Of a stretch of 64,000 nt of DNA, positions 16,994 to 25,012 are shown in pieces. Source of the stretch: CAYFYS01 sp965202905 (GTDB lineage: Bacteria > Pseudomonadota > Alphaproteobacteria > MPNO01). Within the stretch, counting starts at the first letter, position 1. The number at the start of each line of letters is the position of its first letter. The position numbers and the translations under genes are program-made. The notes under the pieces are model-generated. The model saw nothing but the letters and a program-made list of their open reading frames with translations. It searched no databases and was not told where the DNA came from. The stretch lies in NCBI GenBank assembly GCA_965202905.1, contig OZ241868.1, positions 2,790,001 to 2,854,000 of the forward strand. The letters are read 5' to 3'.

Positions 16994-17423
16994 TGATACC
17001 TCCGATTATGGTGCGGCGGATAATATCGCCCCGGCCCCGGCGTGGCGAGCGCTTCGGGACGTGTGCCGCAGTCTGTGCGTGAAGCGCTGCATCGAGGATC
17101 AACTGCCGGACGAGGCGAAATGCGAGGGCTGCGCAACCGTCGGTTCGTCATCGAAAGGGTCCTCGACCTGTTTTGTCGTCCGGTGGCGTTCTCGAATGAT
17201 TTTCACCTTGTCTGCGGCCGCATAGCTGCGCCTGCGGCGCCAAGCCGATCGCCTTCGCCTCGATCCAGTTCTTCGTCGAGCGCTTCCGCCGGGAGGGAAT
17301 CGAGAACCTCGCCGTCGTGCTGTCCGAAGACGCCCCGGGCCACCTCACCGGCGAGTTTAGCTTCAGTGCTCGGCGACCGCTGATCCGCGGCGGCGGGCGG
17401 CGCCGGGGGCGAAGAGAGCGGGT
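16994..17423. other. Non-coding stretch with gene debris
   Basis: No intact gene was seen on either strand. Forward codons from about 17239 read AKPIAFASIQFFVERFRREG and then ENLAVVLSEDAPGHLTGEF, which looks like real protein sequence. It has no start and dissolves into Arg-rich frame noise after about 17360. The source family was not recognised. The first 50 bases hold the ribosome site and presumably the promoter of the reverse-strand operon. Confidence 0.5.
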
Positions 17424-17690
17424 GTGGATTCCTGCGTCTATCTGCCCGATAGCGTCTTGTCGCCCGTCATCCGCGCCTTCGGGGACAGCGGCAAGATGAT
17501 GATGGCGTCCTGCGCCCGCGAGGACGAGGGTATCGCCATCGCCGTCGGGCTCGACCTCGGCGGGCGCAGCCCAGTGTGTATGATCGTGCATGATGGAAGC
17601 TTCCGACCCCGGCTACAGCGCGCTGATCCTGGCCCGCGCCCAGGTGCAGCGCACGCCGGTGGTGATCCTCGCCAGCCACACCGGGGGCGG
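17424..17690 (+). pseudogene. Frameshifted remnant of a thiamine-diphosphate decarboxylase (sulfopyruvate/phosphonopyruvate type)
   Basis: One frame (17424-17585) reads VYLPDSVLSPVIRAF and then CAREDEGIAIAVGLDLGGR, the conserved PYR-domain start of sulfopyruvate/phosphonopyruvate decarboxylase-like proteins. The next part, EASDPGYSALILARAQVQRT plus VVILASHTG, continues in another frame from 17590. The break coincides with a short duplicated ATGATCGTGCATGATG patch. Homology stops after ASHTG, and unrelated coding-like sequence follows (LGARMNRVEAMDAAAAARGDEVVGG up to about 17850). The gene is missing its start, its middle join and most of its C-terminal part, so it cannot give an enzyme. Confidence 0.6.
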
Positions 17691-18393
17691 CGGCGAGGGC
17701 GACGACCTGGAGGCGGTGATGTTCCGGATCGTCCAGATCTCGCGTGCGCAGCGGCTGTCCTTGGGCGCGCGCATGAACCGGGTCGAGGCGATGGATGCGG
17801 CGGCGGCCGCCCGCGGCGATGAGGTTGTCGGGGGACGAAAGTCTTTGTGAATCCGGAAGATGCCGGGAAGATCCCGGAAACCCAGGGGTTGGAGGGATTT
17901 CGGCGGGGTTGCGGGGCGGCGGAAAGTCTTTGCGAATCCGGGCTTGCACGGGGCTTGCACGGGGATTTACGGGGCGTTTCAGGGGCGCTGAAACGGCGGT
18001 AGATCCGGGCGGTTTCGCGGGGTCGGATCGGCCATCAGAACAGTCGGAACAGGCCGGACCGTGCAGGGTCCAGGCGCCGCCGCTGCCGCCCACGGTGACC
18101 GGCTTCGCGGCGGTCGGGTTGGCGTTGGATCGGGATGCGCCGATAAGGGGCGCCGGACACGGCGGGAATGCCCTACCCGGACTTGCCCCTGCCGGATGCA
18201 GGGAGGACGATTGCGGAACCTCCCCGGAAACGTCGAGCGAACGCCCCGGCTCAGGACATGTGAGGCGGGAGGGCTCCGGCCGGCCGTTCGTCGGTCGAAA
18301 GACTTTCGGGAGTCCGTCCGCCGAGGGCCTTCAGGGCGTCGGGCGCCTGTCCGGCATGGAACCCGTAGCGCCAAGCCTGATCGCCGCGCTATC
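17691..18393. other. Gene-poor stretch with short direct repeats
   Basis: About 700 bases have no supported gene. A 20-base repeat GAAAGTCTTTGYGAATCCGG occurs at 17837-17856 and 17922-17941, and a looser copy (GAAAGACTTTCGGGAGTCCG) is at 18297-18316. Purine-rich GGGG-containing runs lie between the first two copies. This looks like a decayed region or a deletion/insertion scar. Confidence 0.5.
17837..17941 (+). repeat. Pair of 20-bp direct repeats, GAAAGTCTTTGYGAATCCGG
   Basis: Copies at 17837-17856 and 17922-17941 differ at one position (T/C) and start 85 bases apart. The first overlaps the end of the debris reading frame and its TGA. Origin and function are unknown. Confidence 0.7.
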
Positions 18394-18558
18394 CTACGAC
18401 TCTACGTTATGAAAAGCAGTCTCGGAGTGCTCTGTATGTGGGCCGGCTTCCGTCCCCGTGACGCGGCCCAGTTCGCGGATCATCGGCCGGGTCCAGCGCG
18501 TCGACTCCGCGCCGCTGTCCTTCGCGAGGGGGGTGACAGCCTCGATGATCTTTTTCAT
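18394..18558 (-). CDS. Putative orphan RiPP precursor peptide, 54 aa
   Basis: The ATG at 18558 is preceded by an excellent AAAGGAG site at 9 bases and opens 54 codons to a TAG at 18394. The peptide has a polar, charged N-terminal half MKKIIEAVTPLAKDSGAEST, then WTRPMIRELGRVTGTEAG and a hydrophilic tail HTEHSETAFHNVES. The W-x-x-P-x-I-x-E-L-G pattern resembles leaders read by PqqD-like recognition domains, as in lasso and PQQ precursors. If cleaved after T-E, the core would begin AGPHTEHSE, with Ala1 and Glu9 placed as in a nine-residue lasso ring. It lacks the Glu/Tyr pair of PqqA. No maturation enzymes lie nearby, so the class is inference. Confidence 0.5.
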   Translation of the reverse strand: MKKIIEAVTPLAKDSGAESTRWTRPMIRELGRVTGTEAGPHTEHSETAFHNVES

Positions 18559-18947
18559 GTCTCATTCTCCTTTCTTGGCTTCGGCCGGTCCGGCTACTAT
18601 CGCGCGGCGCTCCAGACCAAAAGCCTCTAATGAGCGGTCTCCAGCCGCGTCAAGCCCCTCTGTCGCTAACAAGCCTCATGTCCGGCGCCGGCGCCATGCT
18701 ACGCCGCTGGGAGGATCGGGCCGTCCGGGCGATCCGTCCGGTTTGCCATCGCCTCGACAGCCGCGCGCGCCCCGCCGCCGGCGGAGGTCTTGCAAGGACG
18801 ATGAGCGATGAAGTTCGAGGGGCTTCATTCGCCTCCCACTGCCGCCCCGGGGTTTAGGGCAGGCCGGCCGGGACGTCCAATACACGCCGGTTGACCGCGG
18901 CGCTTGGGCGACATCACCGAAACCGAACCCGCCCGGCGGGGGCCGGT
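18559..18947. other. Intergenic stretch, no gene seen
   Basis: About 390 bases lie between the small peptide gene and uspA. Apart from the ribosome site of the peptide gene at its left edge, nothing with coding character was found on either strand. It should contain the promoter of the peptide gene; no clear -35/-10 pair stands out. Confidence 0.5.
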
Positions 18948-19778
18948 TCAGTGCGAGATCAGCACCGGGCGGGTCATCGCGTTCATCAAGGTCCGGGTGA
19001 CGCCGCCGAACACCCATTCCTGCAGCCGGGAGTGGCCGTAGGCGCCCATGACGATGAGGTCGACGCCGAGATCCGAGGCGCGCGACAGGATCAGCTCTCC
19101 GACCTCGATGTCGTCGACGAAGGTCTTGTTGGCCTCCGCGCGGACCCCGTGGCGCGCCAGGTAGTGCGAGATATCCGCGCCCGGCAGCTCGCCGTGCTCC
19201 GCGCCGAGCTTGGGGTTCACCGCGAGCACGGTCACCTTGTCGGCCCTCTTCAGCAGCGGCAGGCTGTCGTTGACCGCCCGCGTCGCCTCCCGGCTCGCGT
19301 TCCAGCACACCAGGATCCGCTTGCCGATGTCATGGTAGGCGCCGAATTGCGGGACCACGAGCACCGGCCGCGCCGCCGTCATGGCGACCACGCTCGGCAG
19401 ATCCGTATCGCCCGCGTTCTGTTGCCGATCCGCCTGGCCGACCACGGTGACGTCGGCGTAACGGGCGTGAAGCCCCAGGACCTGCGCGGCATTTCCGTTC
19501 GCCACACGCCATTCGCCTTTCACGCCGTGGCGCTCGGTTTCGGCCTGAAACTTCTCCTCGGCCGCCTTGGCCTGCTGCTCGCCGAGTTCCCGCTGGGACT
19601 CCACGAACTCCGCGGGGAGGTACGCCGGCACCGCGTACATCGGAACGAAGGGGTCGGGGATCACATGCAGACCCGCCAGGTGAGCCTCGTGGGCGTTGGC
19701 AAGCGCGCAGGCGAGATCCAGCCTTGCGTCGAACCGGTCGTCGAGCGCGGCATGGAAAAGGATGATCTTGAGGGGCAT
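18948..19778 (-). CDS. Universal stress protein, tandem UspA domains
   Basis: The 276-residue protein has two UspA folds (about residues 1-145 and 150-276). The second carries the ATP-binding pattern GAYGHSRLQEWVFGGVTR; the first is degenerate. Such proteins bind ATP and support survival under stress or oxygen limitation. The ATG at 19778 follows AGGAG at 8 bases, and the longer upstream frame is not family-like. Its neighbours (Crp/Fnr regulator, CBS-BON, PPK2) form a stress-associated block. Confidence 0.9.
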   Translation of the reverse strand: MPLKIILFHAALDDRFDARLDLACALANAHEAHLAGLHVIPDPFVPMYAVPAYLPAEFVESQRELGEQQAKAAEEKFQAETERHGVKGEWRVANGNAAQVLGLHARYADVTVVGQADRQQNAGDTDLPSVVAMTAARPVLVVPQFGAYHDIGKRILVCWNASREATRAVNDSLPLLKRADKVTVLAVNPKLGAEHGELPGADISHYLARHGVRAEANKTFVDDIEVGELILSRASDLGVDLIVMGAYGHSRLQEWVFGGVTRTLMNAMTRPVLISH

Positions 19779-19856
19779 TGTGCGTCTCCTAACCCGAAAC
19801 GATGAAGGGAAGGCCGCGCGCCGAAAATGCGGTCCGCGGCCGCGCAACGATCTCGC

Positions 19857-20252
19857 TCACCGGCCCGGCCCGGCCGCCGGGCCCGGCCGGACCGTGTCGA
19901 CCGAAACGATGTGATAGGTCCGCGCCGTGCCGTCATGTCCGGTTACCGAGAGGTACTCGCCCTGTTTGAACACATGATCGGCAAGGCGGAAGATCGGCTC
20001 GTCATCGTCCTCGCCCGGCGCGTAGGAGAACGCCCACCGGCCATCGGGCAAGGCGACGATCTGGCCGTGCCCGGTCTCCCGATTCGGCTGGAAATGCACG
20101 ACCGTGCAAAGCTGCGCCTGGCCCGGCAGCGCTTCCAGGTGCACATGTCCGTCCTCCCGGAGCGGCAGGTTGAATTCGTAGCCGTGGTTGGCGCTTCCGT
20201 CGGGAAACTCCTCGTCGCGCGCGCGTTCCAGGCGCACTCGCTTGAGGGTCAT
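19857..20252 (-). CDS. Conserved hypothetical protein, 131 aa
   Basis: The protein starts MTLKRVRLERARDEEFPDGS and contains GHGQIVALPDGRWAFSYAPG followed by EDDDEPIFRLADHVFKQGEY. It is soluble, acidic in the middle, with no signal or helix. The start overlaps the Crp/Fnr gene stop (ATGA), so the two are translated together. I do not recognise a named domain. The pairing suggests a role in the regulated stress response, but this is inference. Confidence 0.75.
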   Translation of the reverse strand: MTLKRVRLERARDEEFPDGSANHGYEFNLPLREDGHVHLEALPGQAQLCTVVHFQPNRETGHGQIVALPDGRWAFSYAPGEDDDEPIFRLADHVFKQGEYLSVTGHDGTARTYHIVSVDTVRPGPAAGPGR

Positions 20253-21001
20253 CGGCCGGCCTCCGCGCGCGCCGCCGGCGCGCGGGTAGCGGGAGAGGAC
20301 GCGGACTCCGCCCCGGCGATCTCCATCAGGTGTTGCCGGTCCTCGATACGGAGCCGCATCCGCGACAGGGTTGCGATGCCCTGCTCGCGCAGCACCCGCA
20401 GGGTTCGGCAGACGTGGACGGCGGTCAGCCCCAGGGCGTCGCCGATATGCTCCTGCGTCAACGGGAAGTCGATTTCCGCGCGGCGCGGATCGTCCTCCGT
20501 CGCGCGGATCCGCGCATCCAGCCTCAGGAGCAGGTGGGCGACGGCCTCGATCGCGGTGCGCCGGCCGGCATCGGTCAGCGCGTCGTAGGCGCAGAGCAGG
20601 GCTCCGACCATGCGGGTCATGAACGCCTCGCCGTATCCGGGATTGCTGGCGAACATGGCCGGCAGCCGCGACCGCGGCAGGACGGCGACGGTCACCTCGG
20701 TGAGCGCCTCGGCAGTATGGCTGGCGCCGTCCTCGGATGCGGCGAGCCCCCCGCAGAAGTCGCCCGGCAGAAGGAAGTCGAGAACCTGGCGCCGCCCGTC
20801 TTCCAGGATGTGGTGCAGGAACACCCAGCCTTCGATGACGGTGAAGATATCTTCGCAGGTCTCGCCCTGCGCATAGAGTATTCCGCCGGCCGGGATCAAC
20901 CGATATTGCGGTGCGGCCGGTTGCATTCCGTCCCGAGACGGAACCGCCGCCATGAGGGGCTTGCAAGGCGGCTCGAGCGCCAGTTCGTCTGCCGTGGCCA
21001 T
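20249..21001 (-). CDS. Crp/Fnr family transcriptional regulator
   Basis: The 250-residue protein has a cNMP-binding-like beta-barrel (about residues 35-145, with PAGGILYAQGETCEDIFTV and LPGDFCGG). A C-terminal winged helix follows, with recognition region HIGDALGLTAVHVCRTLRVL (about 187-206). The four Fnr-type iron-sulphur cysteines are not arranged, so direct oxygen sensing by a 4Fe-4S cluster is unlikely; the effector is unknown. ATG at 21001 has GGAGAGG upstream. It is co-transcribed with the 131-aa gene and lies opposite the response regulator at 21143. Confidence 0.88.
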   Translation of the reverse strand: MATADELALEPPCKPLMAAVPSRDGMQPAAPQYRLIPAGGILYAQGETCEDIFTVIEGWVFLHHILEDGRRQVLDFLLPGDFCGGLAASEDGASHTAEALTEVTVAVLPRSRLPAMFASNPGYGEAFMTRMVGALLCAYDALTDAGRRTAIEAVAHLLLRLDARIRATEDDPRRAEIDFPLTQEHIGDALGLTAVHVCRTLRVLREQGIATLSRMRLRIEDRQHLMEIAGAESASSPATRAPAARAEAGR

Positions 21002-21142
21002 GAAGACCTCTCCGTTCCCGACGAAGCGCCGCCCGATGCGGAGCCTCACGGTGGAAAGAGATGGGCCTCGTTTGTATGGTGCGTATGTGCGGTGACGGGT
21101 TGAATCGTAAAGAACCGTAGTCTTCGATACGGGAGGGGCGGG

Positions 21143-21871
21143 GTGAACGGACGGATCGCCATCGTCGATGACGACGCAGCGCTGCGTAACCGGCTGAAGG
21201 CCTGTCTCGAGCGCGAAGGCTTTGCCGCCGTCGCCGTACCCGACGGCGCGGAGTTGCGGGCGTTGATGACGCGCGCGCCGGCCGACCTCGTGATCCTCGA
21301 CTTGATGATGCCGGGCGAGGACGGGCTTTCGCTCACCCGGCACCTGCGCGAGACCTCGCGCGCGGGAATCCTGATCCTGACCGGCAAGGGCGAGGCGATC
21401 GACCGCATCGTCGGCCTCGAGATGGGCGCGGACGACTACCTGCCCAAGCCGTTCGAGCTTCGCGAGTTGCTGGCCCGGGTGCGCAGCATCTTCCGGCGCA
21501 TCCGTGTGGCGGGACCGCGGGCGGACCCGCCGCCCGGCGAGCGCCGCGGGGAGGGCGCGCGATCGTTCGATCGCTACCGGCTCGACCTCGCGCGGCGGCG
21601 GCTCGCCGACCGGGACGGCGGCGAGATCAAGCTCACCGCCGCGGAGTACGCGCTGCTCGTGGCCTTGACCGGCAATCCTTACCGGCCGCTGACCCGCGAT
21701 CAGCTCCTCGATGCCGTCGCCGGCCGGGACTGGCAACCCTATGACCGGAGCATAGACCTCCACATCAGCCATTTGAGAAAGAAGATCGAGGCCGACACCA
21801 GGAACCCGGCGATCATCAAGACGGTGCGCGGGGCGGGCTATGTGCTGGCCTGCACGGTAGAGACCGGCTAG
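21143..21871 (+). CDS. Two-component response regulator, OmpR/PhoB type
   Basis: The 242-residue protein has a receiver domain (residues about 3-115) with the acidic pocket DDD near the N-terminus, phospho-acceptor Asp in VILDLMMPGEDG, the Thr in ILILTGKG and the Lys in DDYLPKPFE. A winged-helix DNA-binding domain (about 140-240) ends DLHISHLRKKIEAD and then VRGAGYVL. The start is GTG, with GGGAGGGG just upstream. No histidine kinase lies beside it, so it is an orphan here. It is divergent from the Crp/Fnr gene. Confidence 0.92.
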   Translation: MNGRIAIVDDDAALRNRLKACLEREGFAAVAVPDGAELRALMTRAPADLVILDLMMPGEDGLSLTRHLRETSRAGILILTGKGEAIDRIVGLEMGADDYLPKPFELRELLARVRSIFRRIRVAGPRADPPPGERRGEGARSFDRYRLDLARRRLADRDGGEIKLTAAEYALLVALTGNPYRPLTRDQLLDAVAGRDWQPYDRSIDLHISHLRKKIEADTRNPAIIKTVRGAGYVLACTVETG

Positions 21872-21887
21872 GCGCGGGCGGCCGGGC

Positions 21888-22586
21888 TCAAAGACCGCCG
21901 GAGGGCGCCAGCGGCCGCTTCGCCCGATGGTCCTTGACCGCCTTCACGCCGTCGACCTCCTCGGCGAGGACCCTGGTGGCCGGGATCTCCTCGGTCGTTC
22001 CGACCGTCCCCCAGAATTCGACGACGCCGTCACGCACCGTCACGGTGGTCGCGCCGGTGCTCGCCCACGACTGTTCGGCCAGACGCCGCTCGATCGTGCT
22101 GCGGATCGTCTGGTCGTCGCCGTCGAGGCGGATCTCCATTTCCGGGGCCGACGCGATCTCGCGCACGATATTGGCCCGGCTGACGATTCCCACCATCTCG
22201 CCGTCACGCAGAACGGGAACGCGCTTGACGTGATTGCGCTCCAGCGTCTCGGCAACCTCGGAAAGGCTCGCGGTCTCCTCGACGGCGATGACGTTGGCGG
22301 TCATGACGTCGCGCGCGCACTTGCCGTGCGTCCTGGTGTACTCGTCGGCAAGCTTGCCGGGGTCCTTGAACATCTTCAGCCACCACGGGCCGGCCGGCCG
22401 GCCGGTTCCGATCTCGGCCCGGTGCAGAAGGTCTCCTTCCGAGACGATGCCGCAGAGTCTGCCGTCCACATCGACGACCGGCACGGCGCTGATGTTCCGT
22501 TCGACCAGGATCGCCGCGATCTGAGAAATGGGTTCCTCCGGCCGCACGGTCACGACGCGGGTCGTCATGATGTCCTTTGCCTGCAT
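21888..22586 (-). CDS. CBS-pair and BON domain protein
   Basis: The 232-residue protein has two CBS motifs (residues about 1-60 and 90-145: DIMTTRVVTVRPEEPI, VMTANVIAVEETASLSEVAE). They probably form one Bateman module that senses adenine nucleotides. A BON domain at the C-terminus (about 150-220) is a membrane or surface-binding module. Such fusions are common in stress-induced blocks of proteobacteria. It converges with the response regulator and has no other predicted catalytic part. Confidence 0.9.
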   Translation of the reverse strand: MQAKDIMTTRVVTVRPEEPISQIAAILVERNISAVPVVDVDGRLCGIVSEGDLLHRAEIGTGRPAGPWWLKMFKDPGKLADEYTRTHGKCARDVMTANVIAVEETASLSEVAETLERNHVKRVPVLRDGEMVGIVSRANIVREIASAPEMEIRLDGDDQTIRSTIERRLAEQSWASTGATTVTVRDGVVEFWGTVGTTEEIPATRVLAEEVDGVKAVKDHRAKRPLAPSGGL

Positions 22587-22671
22587 GGCGGTGCTCCCCT
22601 GTATGGCGGTGCTCCAAGGTGATTGACCCGGAACATCCTCGGCGACGCCGGGGCCGGGGCATTGATCTGGA

Positions 22672-23616
22672 TCAAGCCGGAGCCCGGCGAGCGCGCAGCG
22701 CCGCGGCGCAGGAGTGAGGACGGGAAGGGTTGACGCGGAGCCCGGTCGCGACCTCGAAGCCGCCGGGGTCCGTCAGCCGCGGCCGGATCGCCGCGAACCA
22801 GCGCCAGTGCGGCGCCCGCCCGGCGCCGCGCGGGGCGGTGACGATCGCCAGCGTGTAGGCCGTCGCCGACGGCAGGGCGGTGACCCGGCCGAGCGCATCG
22901 CGCAGCGCATCGCCGAATGCCTCGGCCGCAGGCTCGTCGATCCCGCCAAAATCGCGCGCGCCGGACAGCGGGGCGACCCAGGTCTCGAACGGCGCTTCGG
23001 CGGCCTCCGGCACGACGGCGGCGAACCGGCCATTGTCGCAGACCGGGTGTGACAGTGCCGCATCCGCCCCGGTGGCGAGATCGTCGATCAGCGCGCGGCC
23101 GGTCCGGCGGTAGTGGGCGCGCAGGACGCTTTCGCGGACCGCCTCGGCCGGTGTCCGACTGCCGAGCGCGACGATCTGGGAATGCGGATGGCTCAACGAC
23201 TGCCCGGCTTTGGCGCCGCGGTTGCGGAAGACCAGCACCGAATGCCAGCGCCGGGAAAGCGCGCGGTGCCGGTCGCGCCAAGTCAGAACGATTTCGCGCA
23301 CTTCCGGGAGGCTCATGGTTTCCAGCGCGGCTTCGTGTCGCGGCGTTTCGATGACGACTTCGTGACGCCCGGGCGGGCCGGTCGCGCCTTGCGGGCGCAC
23401 GATCGGAAACTTGTTGGGGACGACACGGGTCGTCCAGACCCGATTCGCGCCGCCGGGCCGTTCGGCAATGATCCGCGGCAGCGCGGTCTCGTTGCCCGGA
23501 CAGAACGGACATGCCGCCGGGGGTGGGGCGGCGACGCCGGCGCCGGACGGCCGCAGGGCCCGGTCGGGCGCGGACAGCACGGTCCGCCCGCTCACCAGAT
23601 TGACCCGTCCGGGCAC
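22672..23616 (-). CDS. galT: Galactose-1-phosphate uridylyltransferase family protein
   Basis: The 314-residue protein is a HIT-superfamily nucleotidyltransferase. Zinc ligands are in CPFCPGNE (about residues 38-45), and the active-site triad-like SHPHSQIVAL (about 155-164) has the nucleophilic His. GalT swaps UMP between UDP-glucose and galactose-1-phosphate. The gene begins at a GTG 14 bases after the stop of the upstream glycosyltransferase and is in the same operon. That coupling suggests it could feed nucleotide sugars to trehalose or glycogen chemistry rather than galactose use. Confidence 0.85.
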   Translation of the reverse strand: MPGRVNLVSGRTVLSAPDRALRPSGAGVAAPPPAACPFCPGNETALPRIIAERPGGANRVWTTRVVPNKFPIVRPQGATGPPGRHEVVIETPRHEAALETMSLPEVREIVLTWRDRHRALSRRWHSVLVFRNRGAKAGQSLSHPHSQIVALGSRTPAEAVRESVLRAHYRRTGRALIDDLATGADAALSHPVCDNGRFAAVVPEAAEAPFETWVAPLSGARDFGGIDEPAAEAFGDALRDALGRVTALPSATAYTLAIVTAPRGAGRAPHWRWFAAIRPRLTDPGGFEVATGLRVNPSRPHSCAAALRARRAPA

Positions 23617-23630
23617 GGCCGCGCGGCCGC

Positions 23631-24869
23631 TCAACGGGCCGGTCGGGGCGAAGCGACGGATCCGAACGCCGGCGCCAGGGAGTCGATAAGATCGAGATAC
23701 TGCTCCATGTAGCGGCTGAGCAGGAACCTGGCGCGCACGGTCTCGCGCGCCGCCTCGCCCAGCCGCCGGCGCAGGTCGGCATCCTCGAGCAGCCTGACCA
23801 TCGCCCGGGCGGTCTCCTCGACACACGAGACCAGCACTCCGTTCTCGCCGTCGACGATCTGGCGGCGGATGCCGCCGACATTGCTGCCGATGACCGCGGC
23901 GCCCTTCCACATCGCCTCGGTCACGGTCAGGCCGAATCCTTCGCGGATCGATTTCTGGACGATGACGGCGGCCTTGCGCTGCAAGGCGTTGACCAGCGCG
24001 GAGTCCTGGCACGACAGGACCAGGATGCGCTCGTCCCGGGACTCCAGGATCGACTCGAAGACCTGCTGGCCTTCCGGGTCGTCGGTGGCGACGTTGCCGA
24101 GCAGGACCAGAGTCGCATCGACGTCCTGCCGGGCGCGCCGGAACGCCTCGACCACCCCGTGCGGGTCCTTCCAGCGATCGAACCGCGAGATCTGAACGAC
24201 CAGCGGCAGATCGGTCGGGATGCCGTAATGGGCGAGCCGGCCCGTCATCTCGTCCTCGGTCAGCGGACGGTTCTTGGCCGAAAACGGATCGATCGCCGGC
24301 ATGAAGAAATGCTGCGGCGTCGACAGCGGCCGGGCGTATTCGGGCAGGCTGAGGACGACGGCGTCGTAGCGCTCGACGAACTGCGACAGATAGGCCCACA
24401 ACTCGGGGTCAGGGTCGGTCATCTCGACATGACACCGCCAGATCCACGGGCCCTTGCGCCGGTAGTGCCGGATCAGCGGCAGCGGCTGCGGGTCGTGGAC
24501 GATCACCACGTCGTGGTCGAGATGGGTGCGCAGCGCGTTCTCATAGACCACATCCTCGTAGATCTGCGCCTTCATCTCCGACAGGTTGATATCCTCGCCC
24601 TGCAGCGCGTTGTGGATCTTCTTGGTGATGCTGAAGAAGTCCGGCCGGCCCTGGATCACCCGCCAGCCCGTCCTGACGCCCGTGAGATTGAGCAACAGCG
24701 TCAGGGACGAGAGGATTTCCGCCACCCCGCCGCCGTAATAGGTCGAGTTCACGTTGACGATATGCAGGTCGGAGATCCGGGCCGCCTTCTCCCGGATGCG
24801 CTCGACCGCCGCCCCGCCGATCAAGGGCTCGTAGTCCTCCAGGGTGGCCATCGTGTGCGCCGAAGTCAT
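23631..24869 (-). CDS. treT: Trehalose synthase TreT-like GT4 glycosyltransferase
   Basis: The 412-residue retaining glycosyltransferase has an N-terminal domain NVNSTYYGGGVAEIL and a C-terminal domain with VQISRFDRWKDPHGVVEAF and the nucleotide-sugar E-x7-E segment SIREGFGLTVTEAMWKG (about residues 315-331). TreT makes trehalose from an NDP-glucose and glucose in one step. Trehalose synthase is the best match in character; a different sugar acceptor cannot be excluded. It is followed by galT and lies opposite ppk2. An otsB gene for the other trehalose route is at 61455. Confidence 0.83.
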   Translation of the reverse strand: MTSAHTMATLEDYEPLIGGAAVERIREKAARISDLHIVNVNSTYYGGGVAEILSSLTLLLNLTGVRTGWRVIQGRPDFFSITKKIHNALQGEDINLSEMKAQIYEDVVYENALRTHLDHDVVIVHDPQPLPLIRHYRRKGPWIWRCHVEMTDPDPELWAYLSQFVERYDAVVLSLPEYARPLSTPQHFFMPAIDPFSAKNRPLTEDEMTGRLAHYGIPTDLPLVVQISRFDRWKDPHGVVEAFRRARQDVDATLVLLGNVATDDPEGQQVFESILESRDERILVLSCQDSALVNALQRKAAVIVQKSIREGFGLTVTEAMWKGAAVIGSNVGGIRRQIVDGENGVLVSCVEETARAMVRLLEDADLRRRLGEAARETVRARFLLSRYMEQYLDLIDSLAPAFGSVASPRPAR

Positions 24870-25012
24870 CGCCGTCTCGTTTCCCGCCGGATGCCGGAGC
24901 CATTATCGGCCCCCGGGCCGCGGCTTTCCACGACGGATTAGCGCCGTTACGGCGCTACCCATCGGGGACTGCGCGCCGTAGAATGAGCGCGGGATCCGAT
25001 TGATCGAGAACC

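Noticed and set aside
18394..18558. Reading the 54-aa gene as a PQQ precursor (PqqA)
   Set aside because: The Glu-x3-Tyr pair needed for PQQ is absent, and no pqqBCDE genes are nearby.
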